From contig NZ_FOIJ01000014.1 in the NCBI RefSeq assembly GCF_900111745.1, positions 62,001 to 126,000 on the forward strand: a stretch of DNA of 64,000 nt, read 5' to 3'. Position 1 is the first letter of the stretch, and each line of letters starts with the position of its first letter. Made by a program: the position numbers and the translations under genes. The notes under the pieces are model-generated. The model had not been told where the DNA came from. It saw only the letters and a program-made list of their open reading frames with translations, and did no database searches. This stretch comes from Stigmatella erecta (GTDB lineage: Bacteria; Myxococcota; Myxococcia; Myxococcales; Myxococcaceae). Below, one piece after another: positions 22,101 to 31,700 of the stretch.

Positions 22101-25100
22101 AGCGCCTTGAAGTGCAGGTGCTTCGGGATGGCCTCATGCCGCAGCGCAAGAAGGACCTTGATGAGGCCCGCCATGCCAGCCGCGGCCTCAAGGTGCCCAA
22201 TGTTCGTCTTGGCGGAGCCGAGGAAGCAGGGGAAGCCGTCCTCGCGCCGGGTGCCATAGGTCTCCCGCAGGGCTTCGACCTCTATCGGATCGCCGAGCGG
22301 CGTCCCGGTGCCGTGGGCTTCGATGTAGCCGATCTCCTTGGGAGACAGGCTGGCAGCCGCCAGGGCCTCGCGGATCAGCGCCTGCTGCGACAGCACGTTG
22401 GGTGCAGTCAGTCCCGTGGAGCCACCATCCTGGTTCACGGCCGAAGCGCGGATCACCCCGAGGACGTTGTCCCCATTGGCCAATGCATCGGAGAGCCGCT
22501 TGATCACGACGACGCCGCAGCCCTCTCCCCGCACGAAGCCATTGGCCCTCGAATCGAAGGTCCGGCAACGCCCGTCCGGGGACAGCGCCATGAGCTTGGA
22601 GAGCCAGGAGCTCGGCCGCTGAGAGAGGAGCAGGTTGACGCCCCCTACGAGCGCTGCGTCGCACTCACGGTTGCGCAGGCTCTGGCTGGCCAGATGCAAC
22701 GCCACGAGCGAGGACGAGCAGGCCGTGTCCACCGTCATGGCCGGGCCACGCAGGTCCAGCAGGTACGAGAGCCGCCCGGCGATCACGCTGTTGGAGCAGC
22801 CGATGACCGAATAGACGTCGCCCTCGACATCACGCTCCGCCTGCAACATGGCGTAGTCATAGCCACACACGCCAACGAAGACGGCCGTCCGAGTGCCCGC
22901 GAGGCGCGACTTCGGCAGACCCGCATTCTCAAGCGCTTCCCAGGCGACCTCGAGCAACAGCCGTTGCTGCGGGTCCATCGCCACGGCCTCGCGAGGGGCA
23001 ATCCCGAAGAACTCCGGATCGAAGCCATCCACGCGATCCAGGAAGCCGCCCCAGCGCGTGCCCTTGTGCTCCGCGGCGTCCGTGCTGCTCTGCCAGCGAT
23101 CGGCAGGAACCTCGCGGACGGCATCCACTCCCTCACTCAACAGCCGCCAGTACGCCTCCGGCTCGTTGGCCCCGCCCGGGAAGCGGCAGCCAATGCCAAC
23201 AATGGCGAGGGGCTCGGCGCCCTGGGCAGCCGAAGCCTCTCCCACGGAGACAAGGGGCTCTGGCCTGGTCGAGCGAACCGCGGGACGCGCCTCGGCCTCA
23301 AGCGCGGGTTCCAGCTTGCCGAACAGGTGCGTCGTCAGCGCCTGCACCGTGGGGTAGGCGTAGATGAGCGTCGCGGACAGCGTGAGCTTCAGACCCGACT
23401 CGATGCGGTTGCGCAGCTCCAAGCCCGTCAGGCTGTCCATTCCCAGATCGCCAAAGGGCTGATCAGGTTCGATGCGCGACGGCTCCATGCGGAGGATGCG
23501 CCCGAGCTGCTCGCGCAGGTAGCCCTCCAGGATCCCAAGCCGCTGCTCTGGCTCCGCCGCTGCCAGCAACTCGCGCGCACTGCCCTTGCGCGAAGCCGTG
23601 TTGCTCACCCGCTCCTGCATCAGCACGGAGAGGAAGGGCGACTGCGCCGCGCTCAGATAGAACTCGCGCCACTGCCGCAGATCGAGCGGCACCACGGCCA
23701 CCTGCGCGGCATCCTGCACCAGGAGGCGGCCGAGGGCTTCGAGTGCCTGCGCTGGCGGCATGTTGCCCACGCCCCGCAGGGCCAGACGGTCGCCACGGTT
23801 CGCCGCCACGGCGGCGAGCCCCACATCGGCCCATGGCCCCCAGTTGACGCTCAGCGCGGGGAGTCCCGCCGCGCGCCGGTGGTGCGCGAGCACGTCCATG
23901 AAGGCGTTGGCCGCCGCGTAGTTACCCTGCCCCGGCGAGCCCAGCATCGACGCCGCCGAGGAGAACATCACGAAGAGCTCAAGCGGGCGGCCCTGCGTCT
24001 GCACATGCAGGTTCCACGCCCCCTGTACCTTTGGCGCCAGCACCGTGCGCAGCCGGGGTTCATCCAGTTGCGTGAGCACGCCATCGGCGATGACGCCGGC
24101 CGCGTGGACGATGCCTCGCAGAGGCGGCAGCTCCGAATCGATCGTCTCGAGCAAGCGTGCCACGTCGGCGGCACTCGTGACGTCCGCCCGGTAGACGCGT
24201 ACCTCGGCGCCGCTCTCCCGGAGTTCCCCCAACATCCGTTGGGCCTCTTCGGAGGGAGCACCACGCCCGGTGAGCGCCAGGTTCCGGGCGCCCCTCTGGA
24301 TGAACCACTTCGCCACCTCCAGCCCGAGCCCACCCAGGCCACCGGTGATGAGGTAGGTGCCATCTGCCGTGAACGCACGGGGCTCCGGCGCCTGACGCCC
24401 GGAGATGCCCCGTCCCAACCGCGCGACGTGGCGTGCTGCCCCACGCAACGCGATCCGATCTTCCGCCCCATCCCCCAGGAGTTCCTCGGTCAGCGAGGCA
24501 ATCTCCTCGGGCGAAGGCTGCGCGCTCAGATCCACATGCGCGCACCGCAACTCGGGGTGCTCATGCGTGATGACCGCCGCGAGGCCCACGAGGGGCGCGG
24601 CGGCCGGAGAGCCAGGCTGCTCGCCCTGGGCGATCACCTGGACACCCGTCGTCACCAGCCACAACCGCGGCGCGTCGCGCCATCCACGCTGCGCCCACGC
24701 CTGAAGCAGGTACACCACGCTGGTGCTGCTCAGGGACACCGCACGATCGAAGGACTCAGGCTCCGTCACGCTGGACGCCACATCGAGCCCGTAGAGGTGC
24801 ACCATGCCCTTGCACGGAGACTGGTCGCTGAACGCCTCTTTCAGGAGCGCCTGGAAGTCCTCGAGCTTGGCGGGATTGAGGCGATAGCGATCCGCCCCGA
24901 GCCGCTCGTAGGAAGTCCCCGCCTCCACCACGACACAGCCCCCAGACCGCTCCGCGAGCCCCGAGGCGAGCGCCTGGCCAATGCCCCGCGCATCCGCGAA
25001 AACCAGCCAACGGCCCGCATTCCGCGAGTTCCCGGCATCGGTCCGCGCCGGCCGCTGCTGCGGCTGCCACTGGGCGGAGTAGATCCAGCGGCCGATCTCG

Positions 25101-28100
25101 TCAGCCGGTGCGCTGGCAGCGGTGATCTTCTTGCACACCAGCCGCCGCACCTCCGCGACCACCCTGCCCTGGTCATCCAGGAGCGTGACATCACACTCGA
25201 TGGTGCTTGAGCCCGCAGCGGCTCCGCTGGCGATCCGGACATGGCTCCAGAGCGCGGCTTCCGGGCGCACCAGGACGCGCAGCCGAGAAAGCGCCACGGG
25301 GACGTAGACGCCCCCCTCGCTGTCGAGCCCCTCGAGCGCCGCCGCCAGAACCTGGAAGCAACCATCGAGCAGCGCCGGGTGCAGGCTGTAACGCTCCTCC
25401 TCGGCCGTCAGCTCGCCCGCGAGCTGCACACGGCCAAGCGCCTCTCCCTTCGTCCGGTACAGCTCCTGCACCACACGGAAGCTGGGGCCGTACTCCAAAC
25501 CGATCTCCCGAAGGGTCTGGTAATGCGCATCAACAGAGGTCTCCTCGCCACAACGCGCCCGGATCTCTTCGAGCACGGCTGGGGCCGCCTTCTCCGCGGC
25601 CGCCGCGTCACCCTGCCGCAGGGAGCCTTCGGCATGAAGCGTCCAGGTCAGCTCGTCGGACGGCGCCTCGCGCATGACCGGTGCGCTGAAGAGCCGGAAT
25701 GCGCTGGTTCCTGGACGTTCCGTCGAGAGCCACAGTTGGAGGATCCGCTCCTCGTCCTCGGGGAACGACAGGAGCGCGCTGAAGCTCACGTCCTCAAGAG
25801 AAACCGGCTCTCCGAGCGTCTGTTTGGCCGCGCTCAGCGCCATGTCGGCCATGGCCGCCGCGGGCAACGCGGGCACGCCCTGAACGCGGTGCTCCGCGAG
25901 CAGGGGGAAGTGCTTCGGCCCCAATTGCACCTGCCACAGGCGCGAGACCTCTCCCTGCGCGGACAGATCGATGCGCTCGCCAATGAGCGGGTGTCCGGAG
26001 GAAGTCCGCGACGAGCGACCCCCACGGGAGGCGGGCTCCATCCAGAAACGCTCGCGCTGCCAGGGATACGTGGGCAGTGGCACGAGCTGCCCCTTGCCCG
26101 GATACAGCCGGTTCCACGCGACGCGGTGGCCCGAGGAATAGAGGGCTCCGAGCGAGGAAAGCATGGTGTGCCGCTCGTTCTCACCCCGCCGCAGGGACGC
26201 GAGCACCACCCCTTCCGCATTACCCGCGCTCATCGTCTGCTCGACGGCTGGGAGCAGGACGGGGTGCGGGCTCACTTCAATGAAGGTTCCGTGATCGCTC
26301 GCGAGGAGATGCTGCGCTGCCGCCGCGAAGCGGACCGGGTTGCGGAGGTTGTTCCCCCAGTGGGCGGCGTCCAGCTTCGATCCATCGAGGAACTCTCCCG
26401 TCACGGTGGAGCAGAGGGGAATGTCCGCAGCGCGGGGCGTGATGCGCGCGATCCGCCCCTCCAGCTCCCGGCTGATCACCTCTACCAGCGGGGTATGCGA
26501 CGGCACATCCATCTTCACCCAACGGGTGAACACGCCCCGCTGCCCGAGCGCCTCGACCGCTTCCTTGACCGCCTCCGGGTCCCCTGACAGCACCTGCGAG
26601 CGGGGACCATTCAGGCCTCCCAGCCAGATCTTGCCGCTCCAGGGACGGATCGCCTCCTCGGCCTCCTCCACCGAGAGTTCGACCATGGCCATCGTGGCGC
26701 CGCGTCCTCCCAGGGTGCGCATCAGCTTGCTGCGATGGCAGATGATGAGGACAGCATCCTCAAGGCTCAGCGCCCCGGCCACATGCGCCGCGACCACCTC
26801 GCCCATGCTGTGACCCATCACCGCGTCAGGCTCGACCCCCCATGAACGCCACAGGGCCGTGAGGGCTACCTCGACCGCGAAGAGCACCGGCTGATTGACG
26901 TCAATCTCGGCCAGGCGCGAGCGCTGCTCGTCCGCCGCGATCTCGTCGAGCACGCTCCAGCCCAGGTGGGGCTGCAACGCCTTGTCCACCTTGACGAGCG
27001 CGTCACGGAATACCGGCTCGCTCTCCATCAACGCCCGGCCCATCCCGGCCCGTTGCGCACCCTGGCCCGGATAGACGAAGACGAGCTTCCGGCGCCCTCC
27101 GAACGCCTTGCGGCCCGCCCAGGCGTCACTCGGCAGCTCTCCCCGCGCGAACGACCGAAGCCGCTCGGCGGTGCGCTCGCGCGAATCCGCCAGCACCGAG
27201 AGGCGGTGGGTGTGGTGCGTGCGATGAGCGGAGGCGGTGTAACAGAGGTCGGACAGGATCCCTCCCCCGTCACGGTCAAGACGCTCCGCATAGCGCTCCG
27301 CGAGGGCCAGAAGGGCTTCGCGGCTGCGTGCGGACAAGGGCAGCAGTTCCGGGCGCTGGGGCAACGCGTCCTTCACCGCGGGGGCCGGGGCCTCCTCGAG
27401 GATGACGTGGGCATTGGTCCCGCTGATGCCGAACGAGCTCACACCCGCACGGCGCGGCTGTCCGGCAGCCTGCCACGGCGTGAGCCGCGTCGGGATCGTC
27501 AGCGCACTGCCCTCGAGTTGGATGCGCGGGTTGACCTGCTTGAGGTGCAGGTGAGGCGGGATGCTCTGGTGGCGCATCGCGAGGACGACCTTCATGACCC
27601 CCGCAATGCCCGCCGCGGACTCCAGGTGCCCCACGTTGGTCTTCACCGAGCCGATGCCGCACACACCGCCATCGGGACGCGGGACGCCATAGGTCTCGCG
27701 CAACGCCTCCGCTTCTATCGGATCGCCGAGCGGAGTTCCGGTGCCGTGCGCCTCCACATAGCTCACCTGCTCCGCCTTCAACCCGGAGCTCTCCAGCGCC
27801 TGACGGATGAGTGCCTGCTGCGAGAGCACGTTGGGCGTGGTCAGCCCCGTCGACTTGCCATCCTGGTTGATCGCCGAGCCGCGGATCACCGCCAGGATGT
27901 GATCACCCTCTGCAAGCGCATCGGAGAGACGCTTGAGGACGACGATTCCGCACCCCTCTCCGCGGGTGAAGCCATTGGCGGAGGCGTCGAACGCTTTGCT
28001 CCGGCCATCCGGCGAGAGGGCCTGCAACTTGGACACGAGCAGCACGGACTGCGGCGAGAGGATCAGGTTCACGCCACCCGCGAGCGCCATGTTGCACTCG

Positions 28101-28756
28101 CGGTTGCGCAGGCTCTGGCAGGCCAGGTGAAGCGACACGAGCGAGGACGAGCAGGCCGTGTCCACCACCAGGCTCGGCCCCTGCAAGTTGAAGAGATAGG
28201 ACAACCGGCCCGAGAGGACGCTCGCGGCGACGCCCGTGGCGCTGAACGCGTCTCCCGTCTCTGGACGCTCCACCTGCATGCAGTGGTAGTCGTCATTGCA
28301 GGCACCGATGAAGACGCCGCTGCGGCTGCCCGAGAGCTTGTCGACATCCAGGCCCGCATCCTCGAGCGCCTCCCACGCCACCTCGAGCAGCAAGCGCTGC
28401 TGGGGATCCATCCGCACCGCCTCGCGGGGGGAGATCCCAAAAAAGCCGGGGTCGAACGAATCCACCGCATTCAGGAAGCCACCCCAGCGCATGGCCCCTT
28501 CCCCCAGGCCGGAGACCTCGTCCTTCGGCCAGCGCTCGAGGGGGATCTCTCGCACGGCGTCGACACCGCCCTGGAGCAACCGCCAGAAGGCATCCACGTC
28601 ATCCGCCTGCGGAAAGCGGCACGCCATCCCCACGATGGCAATGGGCTCCTTCGCGGCCCCCTCCACGGCGTTCAGCCGCGTCTGCATCTTCTCTAGCGCC
28701 ACCAGCATGCGCTTGGCGGGAGACAGCTCGTTGGATTCGTCGTTGCGGTTTGCCAT
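13178..28756 (-). CDS. mxaC: Trimodular type I PKS, extension modules 4-6 (MxaC)
   Basis: A 5192-residue protein with three modules after a short docking helix. Module 4 (about 36-1810): KS, AT (Ser near 649, motif VPSH near 753), DH ([10 protein letters not shown] near 955), KR (IAD in place of LDD, probably B-type), ACP (GMDSL). Module 5 (about 1847-3345): KS, AT (YAFH near 2564, malonyl-type), no DH, A-type KR (Trp near 3142, no LDD), ACP. Module 6 (about 3374-5192): KS, AT (HAFH near 4093, malonyl-type), a divergent DH ([10 protein letters not shown] near 4294), B-type KR, ACP. The C-terminal tail is an acidic docking helix. These modules lay down C7-C8, C5-C6 and C3-C4 of the chain, the conjugated polyene. 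The missing DH in module 5 must be compensated from elsewhere if the product is myxalamid. It starts 10 bp after mxaD and overlaps mxaB by 4 bp. Confidence 0.88.
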   Translation of the reverse strand: MANRNDESNELSPAKRMLVALEKMQTRLNAVEGAAKEPIAIVGMACRFPQADDVDAFWRLLQGGVDAVREIPLERWPKDEVSGLGEGAMRWGGFLNAVDSFDPGFFGISPREAVRMDPQQRLLLEVAWEALEDAGLDVDKLSGSRSGVFIGACNDDYHCMQVERPETGDAFSATGVAASVLSGRLSYLFNLQGPSLVVDTACSSSLVSLHLACQSLRNRECNMALAGGVNLILSPQSVLLVSKLQALSPDGRSKAFDASANGFTRGEGCGIVVLKRLSDALAEGDHILAVIRGSAINQDGKSTGLTTPNVLSQQALIRQALESSGLKAEQVSYVEAHGTGTPLGDPIEAEALRETYGVPRPDGGVCGIGSVKTNVGHLESAAGIAGVMKVVLAMRHQSIPPHLHLKQVNPRIQLEGSALTIPTRLTPWQAAGQPRRAGVSSFGISGTNAHVILEEAPAPAVKDALPQRPELLPLSARSREALLALAERYAERLDRDGGGILSDLCYTASAHRTHHTHRLSVLADSRERTAERLRSFARGELPSDAWAGRKAFGGRRKLVFVYPGQGAQRAGMGRALMESEPVFRDALVKVDKALQPHLGWSVLDEIAADEQRSRLAEIDVNQPVLFAVEVALTALWRSWGVEPDAVMGHSMGEVVAAHVAGALSLEDAVLIICHRSKLMRTLGGRGATMAMVELSVEEAEEAIRPWSGKIWLGGLNGPRSQVLSGDPEAVKEAVEALGQRGVFTRWVKMDVPSHTPLVEVISRELEGRIARITPRAADIPLCSTVTGEFLDGSKLDAAHWGNNLRNPVRFAAAAQHLLASDHGTFIEVSPHPVLLPAVEQTMSAGNAEGVVLASLRRGENERHTMLSSLGALYSSGHRVAWNRLYPGKGQLVPLPTYPWQRERFWMEPASRGGRSSRTSSGHPLIGERIDLSAQGEVSRLWQVQLGPKHFPLLAEHRVQGVPALPAAAMADMALSAAKQTLGEPVSLEDVSFSALLSFPEDEERILQLWLSTERPGTSAFRLFSAPVMREAPSDELTWTLHAEGSLRQGDAAAAEKAAPAVLEEIRARCGEETSVDAHYQTLREIGLEYGPSFRVVQELYRTKGEALGRVQLAGELTAEEERYSLHPALLDGCFQVLAAALEGLDSEGGVYVPVALSRLRVLVRPEAALWSHVRIASGAAAGSSTIECDVTLLDDQGRVVAEVRRLVCKKITAASAPADEIGRWIYSAQWQPQQRPARTDAGNSRNAGRWLVFADARGIGQALASGLAERSGGCVVVEAGTSYERLGADRYRLNPAKLEDFQALLKEAFSDQSPCKGMVHLYGLDVASSVTEPESFDRAVSLSSTSVVYLLQAWAQRGWRDAPRLWLVTTGVQVIAQGEQPGSPAAAPLVGLAAVITHEHPELRCAHVDLSAQPSPEEIASLTEELLGDGAEDRIALRGAARHVARLGRGISGRQAPEPRAFTADGTYLITGGLGGLGLEVAKWFIQRGARNLALTGRGAPSEEAQRMLGELRESGAEVRVYRADVTSAADVARLLETIDSELPPLRGIVHAAGVIADGVLTQLDEPRLRTVLAPKVQGAWNLHVQTQGRPLELFVMFSSAASMLGSPGQGNYAAANAFMDVLAHHRRAAGLPALSVNWGPWADVGLAAVAANRGDRLALRGVGNMPPAQALEALGRLLVQDAAQVAVVPLDLRQWREFYLSAAQSPFLSVLMQERVSNTASRKGSARELLAAAEPEQRLGILEGYLREQLGRILRMEPSRIEPDQPFGDLGMDSLTGLELRNRIESGLKLTLSATLIYAYPTVQALTTHLFGKLEPALEAEARPAVRSTRPEPLVSVGEASAAQGAEPLAIVGIGCRFPGGANEPEAYWRLLSEGVDAVREVPADRWQSSTDAAEHKGTRWGGFLDRVDGFDPEFFGIAPREAVAMDPQQRLLLEVAWEALENAGLPKSRLAGTRTAVFVGVCGYDYAMLQAERDVEGDVYSVIGCSNSVIAGRLSYLLDLRGPAMTVDTACSSSLVALHLASQSLRNRECDAALVGGVNLLLSQRPSSWLSKLMALSPDGRCRTFDSRANGFVRGEGCGVVVIKRLSDALANGDNVLGVIRASAVNQDGGSTGLTAPNVLSQQALIREALAAASLSPKEIGYIEAHGTGTPLGDPIEVEALRETYGTRREDGFPCFLGSAKTNIGHLEAAAGMAGLIKVLLALRHEAIPKHLHFKALNPRISIEDTPFVIPTQLQPWPASQRRRYAAVSSFGISGTNAHVILEEAPTPLPAPVAAEAGAQLLALSARSEGALRALAHSYQELLAKPQNEALRLEDIAYTAALRRNPHEHRLAVAGRSKQELGEQLQSFLDGATPPYLTAGIAESRREKVVFVFGGQGSQWQGMGRDLLARSEPFAAALRECDSLLAQHTGFSIVEALEVEGPTSRLDETEVAQPAIFAIQVALAAAWRALGVVPAAVVGHSVGEIAAAHVAGALSLPEAARLVAHRSRLMQRVTGKGRMAAVELSSEDAQRELARYADRLSIGAINDARSVVLSGEPAALGEVLEALRARGLSTRDLGVNYAFHSQQMAPLQAELIEALGQLETRPTSIPMISTVSGRVIDGQALDAAYWASNIREAVRFSDAVGALIDEGHRLFVELGPQPALGRYVSQALERRELEGAAVPSLRKGRDGQTVMLGALGGLHVKGFPVDWARLFPSGGRLVSLPLYPWQRSRYWIDLDDASTTARASAAVVSGVASAAPALGTSRPDDWVYDITWQARERGAASPRAQQGTGTWLILGHREGTGAALAALLEQRGEPCWLVVPGEDAAVQGPRVRSINPQRSEHFEHLLQEVGPIRAVVHLWGAEASSASEPTLAEVESAQQLGVHAVVRLVQAFLRSGSASGARLWLCTRGTQAVGGVASGSPLQAPLWGLGRVMALEYPDAWGGLLDLDPSAPAGEVEALWRELSGFDGEDQTAFRGGARYVARLVPAAPRPALAPLALRADASYLITGGLGGLGLHVARWMVSKGARHLVLLGRRGLPGRTEWPAISRESDVGRQIAAIEALEAEGAVVHALSADVGDPARMAEVLKSIQEGPAPLKGVIHAAGVSTLVSLDAMDEAALASILRPKVTGGWVLHQLTQGLDLDFTVYFSSGSAVWGSARMAHYAAGNQFLDSLAHHRRARGLHALSINWGPWAAEGMVAEEGLRWFERMGLRGVTVEGGLQVLEALLAMDATQRSVAQIDWSLFKSVYESRTRKPLLEALGPASVPASRPVAVDAGNEELAQLRNASPARRKELVTSWVREEVARVLGFPSSASVKLEQGFFETGMDSITAVELRRRLVARLGVQLAATVAFDRPSVLALASHILQDVLRLDVEAKEDAGRVVSSATEPIAIVGIGCRVPQASGPEAFWRLLEGGVDAIREVPASRWKVDDYYDPQPGVPGKTYTRWGGFLEGADQFDAQFFGIAPREAANMDPQQRLLLEVAWESLEHAGMAPARLANTRTGVFIGIGSNEYAMLHGVGSASAPGDAYIATGNDASFAAGRLAYLLRFQGPTMSLNTACSSSLVAVHLACQSLRAGESNLALAGGVNMTLAPHSTIYLAQLRALSQDGRCKTFDASADGYVRSEGCGIVVLKRLSDAKRDGDDILAVIRGSAVNHDGPSSALTVPNGDAQQQVLRAALANAGVAPAEVDYIEAHGTGTSLGDPIEVQALANVLGEGRTSEQRLMIGSVKTSIGHLEAAAGIAGLIKVVLSHRHGVVPPHLHLKRLNPHIELNGFPLDIPTQVTPWPERARPRIAGISAFGLSGTNAHIIVEEAPSAGPLEAQPERGLHVLALSAKTKGALTQLAARVGEHLASSPQQALADVCHAANTQRTWFSHRLALVVESTEQARERLLALARGEEVPRSAQGRAEGESPKVVFVFTGQGAQYAGMGRELYETEPVFRAALDRCNALLEGKWGESLLSVMLGTGSRIDDTEYTQPALFSLEYALAELWRSWGVEPWAVLGHSVGEYVAACVAGVMELEEALGLITERARLMQALPRNGEMVAVSASEAQVAEVLAPYTDRVSIAAVNGPADTVISGEREAVEAISASLQAKGFKTRRLTVSHAFHSPLMDPMLDAFERAAGKITFRAPRIHLASNVSGQLLEDSAVLDAAYFRRHVREAVRFHDGLKALRALGGTVFVEIGPHPTLTGMALKGLGDEAGTWLPSLRKGHPEQPQILSSLGALYTQGVEVDWAALNGGRQRSRVALPVYPWQHQRHWLEAPKALRPVSPVTSAQALVGQRVRSPLNKSIVFEGRYSAQSLPFLDDHRLYGTVVVPGSCHIARIIATAAQSFGTGPYTIEKCLFSQPIVLADDEEQLVQLVLAPKGPGRYDFEIYSLSASADEETEGWLLNGTGTLQVGGDGPARPAPLSRQEIEARCTRLMESGLYERNWDIGFNLGHAFRWIERVQSGGREALCQMRLPTERDDRGLYVHPGLVDSFLQAMGTDLIREDAQLSTVYVPISVERFRFYEQPAGPVWAYAVRRDAEEAVGEVITGDVYVVNAEGRVLIEIEGLKHKRAPREALMAVLRHGQRDTLYELGWKRQPLPEGAPGSGRWIVFADEAGTGDALAERLLKSGCRPVLVRPGEVFARQDGDRFTLNAHRAEDYARLLKEAVPPGEPLGGVVHLWAMRGPGGSDVESLRAAHLMGSGSALHLTQALAGSSSAARLWLVTRGARALPSGSGPLALNQVPVWGLGVVFSQEHPERCGALIDLDPSASGEDAAAIWRELGASDGERQVVIREGQRHVARIRASRDEQRSAAQRLRPDASYLLTGGLGGLGLSLAQWMVDQGARNLVLIGRGGAKPEAQETLRALEAAGAKILVLQADVSKLGDVRRTLEEAERLAPLRGVVHAAGVLDDGVLLQQDWERFARVLAPKVDGAWHLHELTKDKELDFFVLYSSAATLLGPPGQGSYAAANAFLDALAHHRRSLGLPALSINWGPWAEVGMAAQHASRFQTQGIEAFSPDEALQAFSRALGRAQPQLTLMQVQWSRYLAQYPRGAAPTVLAEVSGRVVAEPEVNGHSSSEFRRRLESAEPRQRLPLLMEHVQGEAVRVLGLDASAPLEPRQRLFEVGMDSLMALELRNRLQNSVGASLPSTLVFDYPTAEAIAKYLLGEVLGLEKQSAGNAQGEVQDTAILERIMELSPDELAASLEAKLSALMEEGS
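15122..15994 (-). other. Divergent dehydratase domain of module 6, candidate shared DH
   Basis: The residues HxxxGxxxxP and the catalytic Asp in [11 protein letters not shown] are kept, so activity is expected. The rest differs from the other DHs here: [10 protein letters not shown] replaces the usual [10 protein letters not shown], and LGHAF replaces the YGPxF signature. It belongs to another DH subfamily than those of modules 1, 3, 4 and 7. It is the nearest downstream DH to module 5, which has none, so it is the first candidate to dehydrate the module 5 hydroxyl after transfer. Confidence 0.55.
18722..23218 (-). other. Module 5 of MxaC: KS-AT-KR-ACP without DH, A-type KR
   Basis: After the AT (ending [14 protein letters not shown]) the sequence passes through a short linker directly into the KR structural subdomain; there is no HxxxGxxxxP motif and no room for a DH. 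In the KR the LDD position reads GVSTLVSLD, and the Trp eight residues before the catalytic Tyr is present (WGSARMAHY), the signature of A-type ketoreductases giving the L-hydroxyl. Elimination from that stereochemistry normally gives a Z alkene. The myxalamid polyene has its single Z bond at C6, exactly the bond set by this module. Confidence 0.75.
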
Positions 28757-28766
28757 GTCAGATCTC

Positions 28767-31700
28767 TTATTCAGCCAGCGCGGCGAGCTTCTCCGCGAGG
28801 AGCGCCTCGGCCTCTTCGTCCGAGAGCTGCTTGACGTTGTTGACGATCACGGCCTCGAGCGCCGCTGCCTCATCCTGGGGCTGCTCGGCCTTGTTCGTGA
28901 TGGGAAGTTGAAGTTGTTCGGCCAGGTGCTCGATGAGCGCCGCCACGGTCGGGTAGCGCCACACCAGCGTCGCCGGGAGCCGCAGCCCCAGGCTGGCTTC
29001 GAGCCGGTTGCGGATCTCCAGCCCCATCAGGGAGTCCAACCCCAGGCTGCCCAGCGGCTGCTGGGGATCGATCCGCGAAGGGGCCAGCCGGAGCACGTGA
29101 CCGACCTGCTCACACAGGTGGGCTTCCAGCAACTGCGCCCGCTTCGGTCTTTCCGCCGCCCGGAGTGTTTCCACGAAAGCCCCTCGACTCGCCGGGCTTC
29201 CCCCGCTACTGGCCTGCTCGCGAGCGAGCCTGGACAGGAACGGCGACTGCGCCGCCGTGAGGTAGAACTCGCGCCACTGCCGCAGTTCGAAGCGCATCAC
29301 CACCACACGCGCGTGGGGGCTCTCCAGTACCCTGCCCAGCGCCTCGAGGGCTTGCGCCGGCTGCATGCTGTCCACGCCCCGCTGCGCGATGCGCTCGCCG
29401 CGGGCCTCCGCCGCGGCCGCCAGCCCTACCCCGGCCCAGGAACCCCAGTCGACGCTCAGCGCGGGCAATCCGAGGCCCCGCCGGTACGAGGCCAGTGCAT
29501 CGAGGAAAACGTTGGCTGCTGCGTAGTTGCCTTGTCCCGGAGAGCCCAGGAGCGAGCCCGCCGCCGCGAAGAGCACGAAGAAGTCGAGCGGCGCCGCCGC
29601 CGTCAGCTCATGCAGGTTCCACGCGCCATGGATCTTGGGCTCCATCACCGCGCGCAGGCGCTCGGAGGTGAGGTTCACGAGCACGCCGTCATCGAGGACC
29701 GCCGCCGCGTGAAAGACGCCCCGAAGCGGAGGCATCCCGGCCGCGAGCTCGCCGAAGACCCGTTCGAGATCCGCACGCACCGCCACGTCGGCCTTGCACA
29801 CCCGGACCTCGGCGCCAGCCGCGCGCAACGCTTCAATGGCCTGCGCTGCCTCTGCCGATCCGCCTCCGCGGCCCAGCAGGGCGATGTGGCGGGCGCCGCG
29901 CGCGACCAACCACTCCGCGAGCTTCAGGCCCAAGCCACCGAGACCACCGGTGATCAGGTAGGTGCCATCGGCACGAAGCTCCGCGGGGGCGGCCTTGCTG
30001 CGCTCCATGCGCGACAACCGCGCCACGAACCTGGCCGCGCCCCGAAGCGCGATCTGCTCCTCCAGGGTCGACGAGAAGAGTTCATCGACAAGCGCGCGCG
30101 CCTGAGCCTCGTCGAGGGCCCCAAGGTCCACGCTGCAGCAACGGAACTCGGGATGTTCCAGCGAGAGAACCCGTCCGATTCCCCAGATCGGGGCCTGCTC
30201 CACGTGGGCCACCCGTTCCGCGGGTTTGACGGCCTGGACACCTTCCGTCACCAGCCACACCCGGGGCATGTCCCGGAAGCCGGAAGCCACGAGGGCCTGC
30301 GTGAGGTGGAGCGCACTCCCCGCCCCGAGCGACCGTGCCCGCGCCAATGCCTCCGGACCCTCTTCGGGCCGAGGCGCATCCAGGCTGAAGAGGTGCACGA
30401 CGCCGCGGCATGCAGGCCGCCCGGAACCGAACTCGGCTTCGAGAATCCGCGCGAACCCTTCCGTCCGCGACGGATCAACCACGTAATGCCCGGGCTCGAC
30501 GAGGCGAGACTCCTCTCCGTGGGAAACCACGACACACTGCTCGCCCCGCTCGCGCAGCGCCGCCTGCAGCTTCTTGCCGAAGCCCTGGCGATCCGCGAGC
30601 ACGAGCCACGCGCCAGGCGTGGACACCGGCGAGGGTGCAACGTCCTCACGTGGCGTTTCCTGCCAATCGACCAGGTACATCCACTTGTCGATCTCGTCCG
30701 CGGAGCGCCGCCGCACCGCATCCAGGCGGCGGCACATCAGGCCCTTGGCCTCCATCAGGACGCGGCCTTCTCCGTCCAGCAAGGTTACATCCGCCTCGAC
30801 CGAGCCCGCTCCACTGCTCGTGCCGGGGCGGACGCGGGCGTGTCCCCACAGCTCACGGCCCGGACGCCCGTGGGTCCGGAGATTCTCGACCGCCACCGGG
30901 ACGAACGTCTCGCCCCGCCGCTCGCCCAACCCCGCCCCATTGATGACCTGGAAGCAGGCATCCAGCAACGCCGGGTGAAGCTGATGGGCCGCCATCTCCG
31001 AGGCGACCGAGGAGGGCAGCTCAAGGCGGGCGACCGCCTCTCCTGCCCCCTTCCACATCTCCTTCAGCAGGCGGAAGCTCGGGCCGAAGTCGACGCCTCG
31101 CTCCTGCATGAGCTGATAGTGCGTCTCACCGTCCATGCGCTCCGTGCACCGCCCGCGCGCCTCCTCGAACGCGAAGGCTTCCGCCCCGGCGCCCTCGCGG
31201 ATCCGCCCCTCGGCGTGCAGCGTCCAGCCTCCATCGCCTCCCACTGGGCGGCTGAAGATCCGGAAGCGCTTCGCACCCTTTTCGTCCGGAACGAAGCTCA
31301 TCTGCACCGGGAGTGACTCCTCGCGGGGCAGCACCATCATCTCCTGGAAGATCACGTCCTCGAGCTCATGGCGCGCAGGTCCCAACGCCTCCGCTGCCCC
31401 CGCAAGCGCCATCTCGAGATACGCCGTACCGGGGAGAACGACCTCACCGTGCACAACGTGGTCCCCCAGGTACGCGGGACTGTCCGCGAAGAGCTCCGTC
31501 TGCCACAGGTGCGCCCCCTCCTGCGCAGCCAGCGCCACATGAGCCCCCAACAACGGGTGATGCCCAGCTTCCCGGGTACGGCGGGCGCGCGTGGGCGCCT
31601 CGACCCAGAAGCGCTCGTGCTGCCATGGGTAGGTGGGCAGCGCCACCCGCCGTCCACGCACCGGGTGCTGGCGCTGAAGGTCCACCTCGTGACCCACCGC

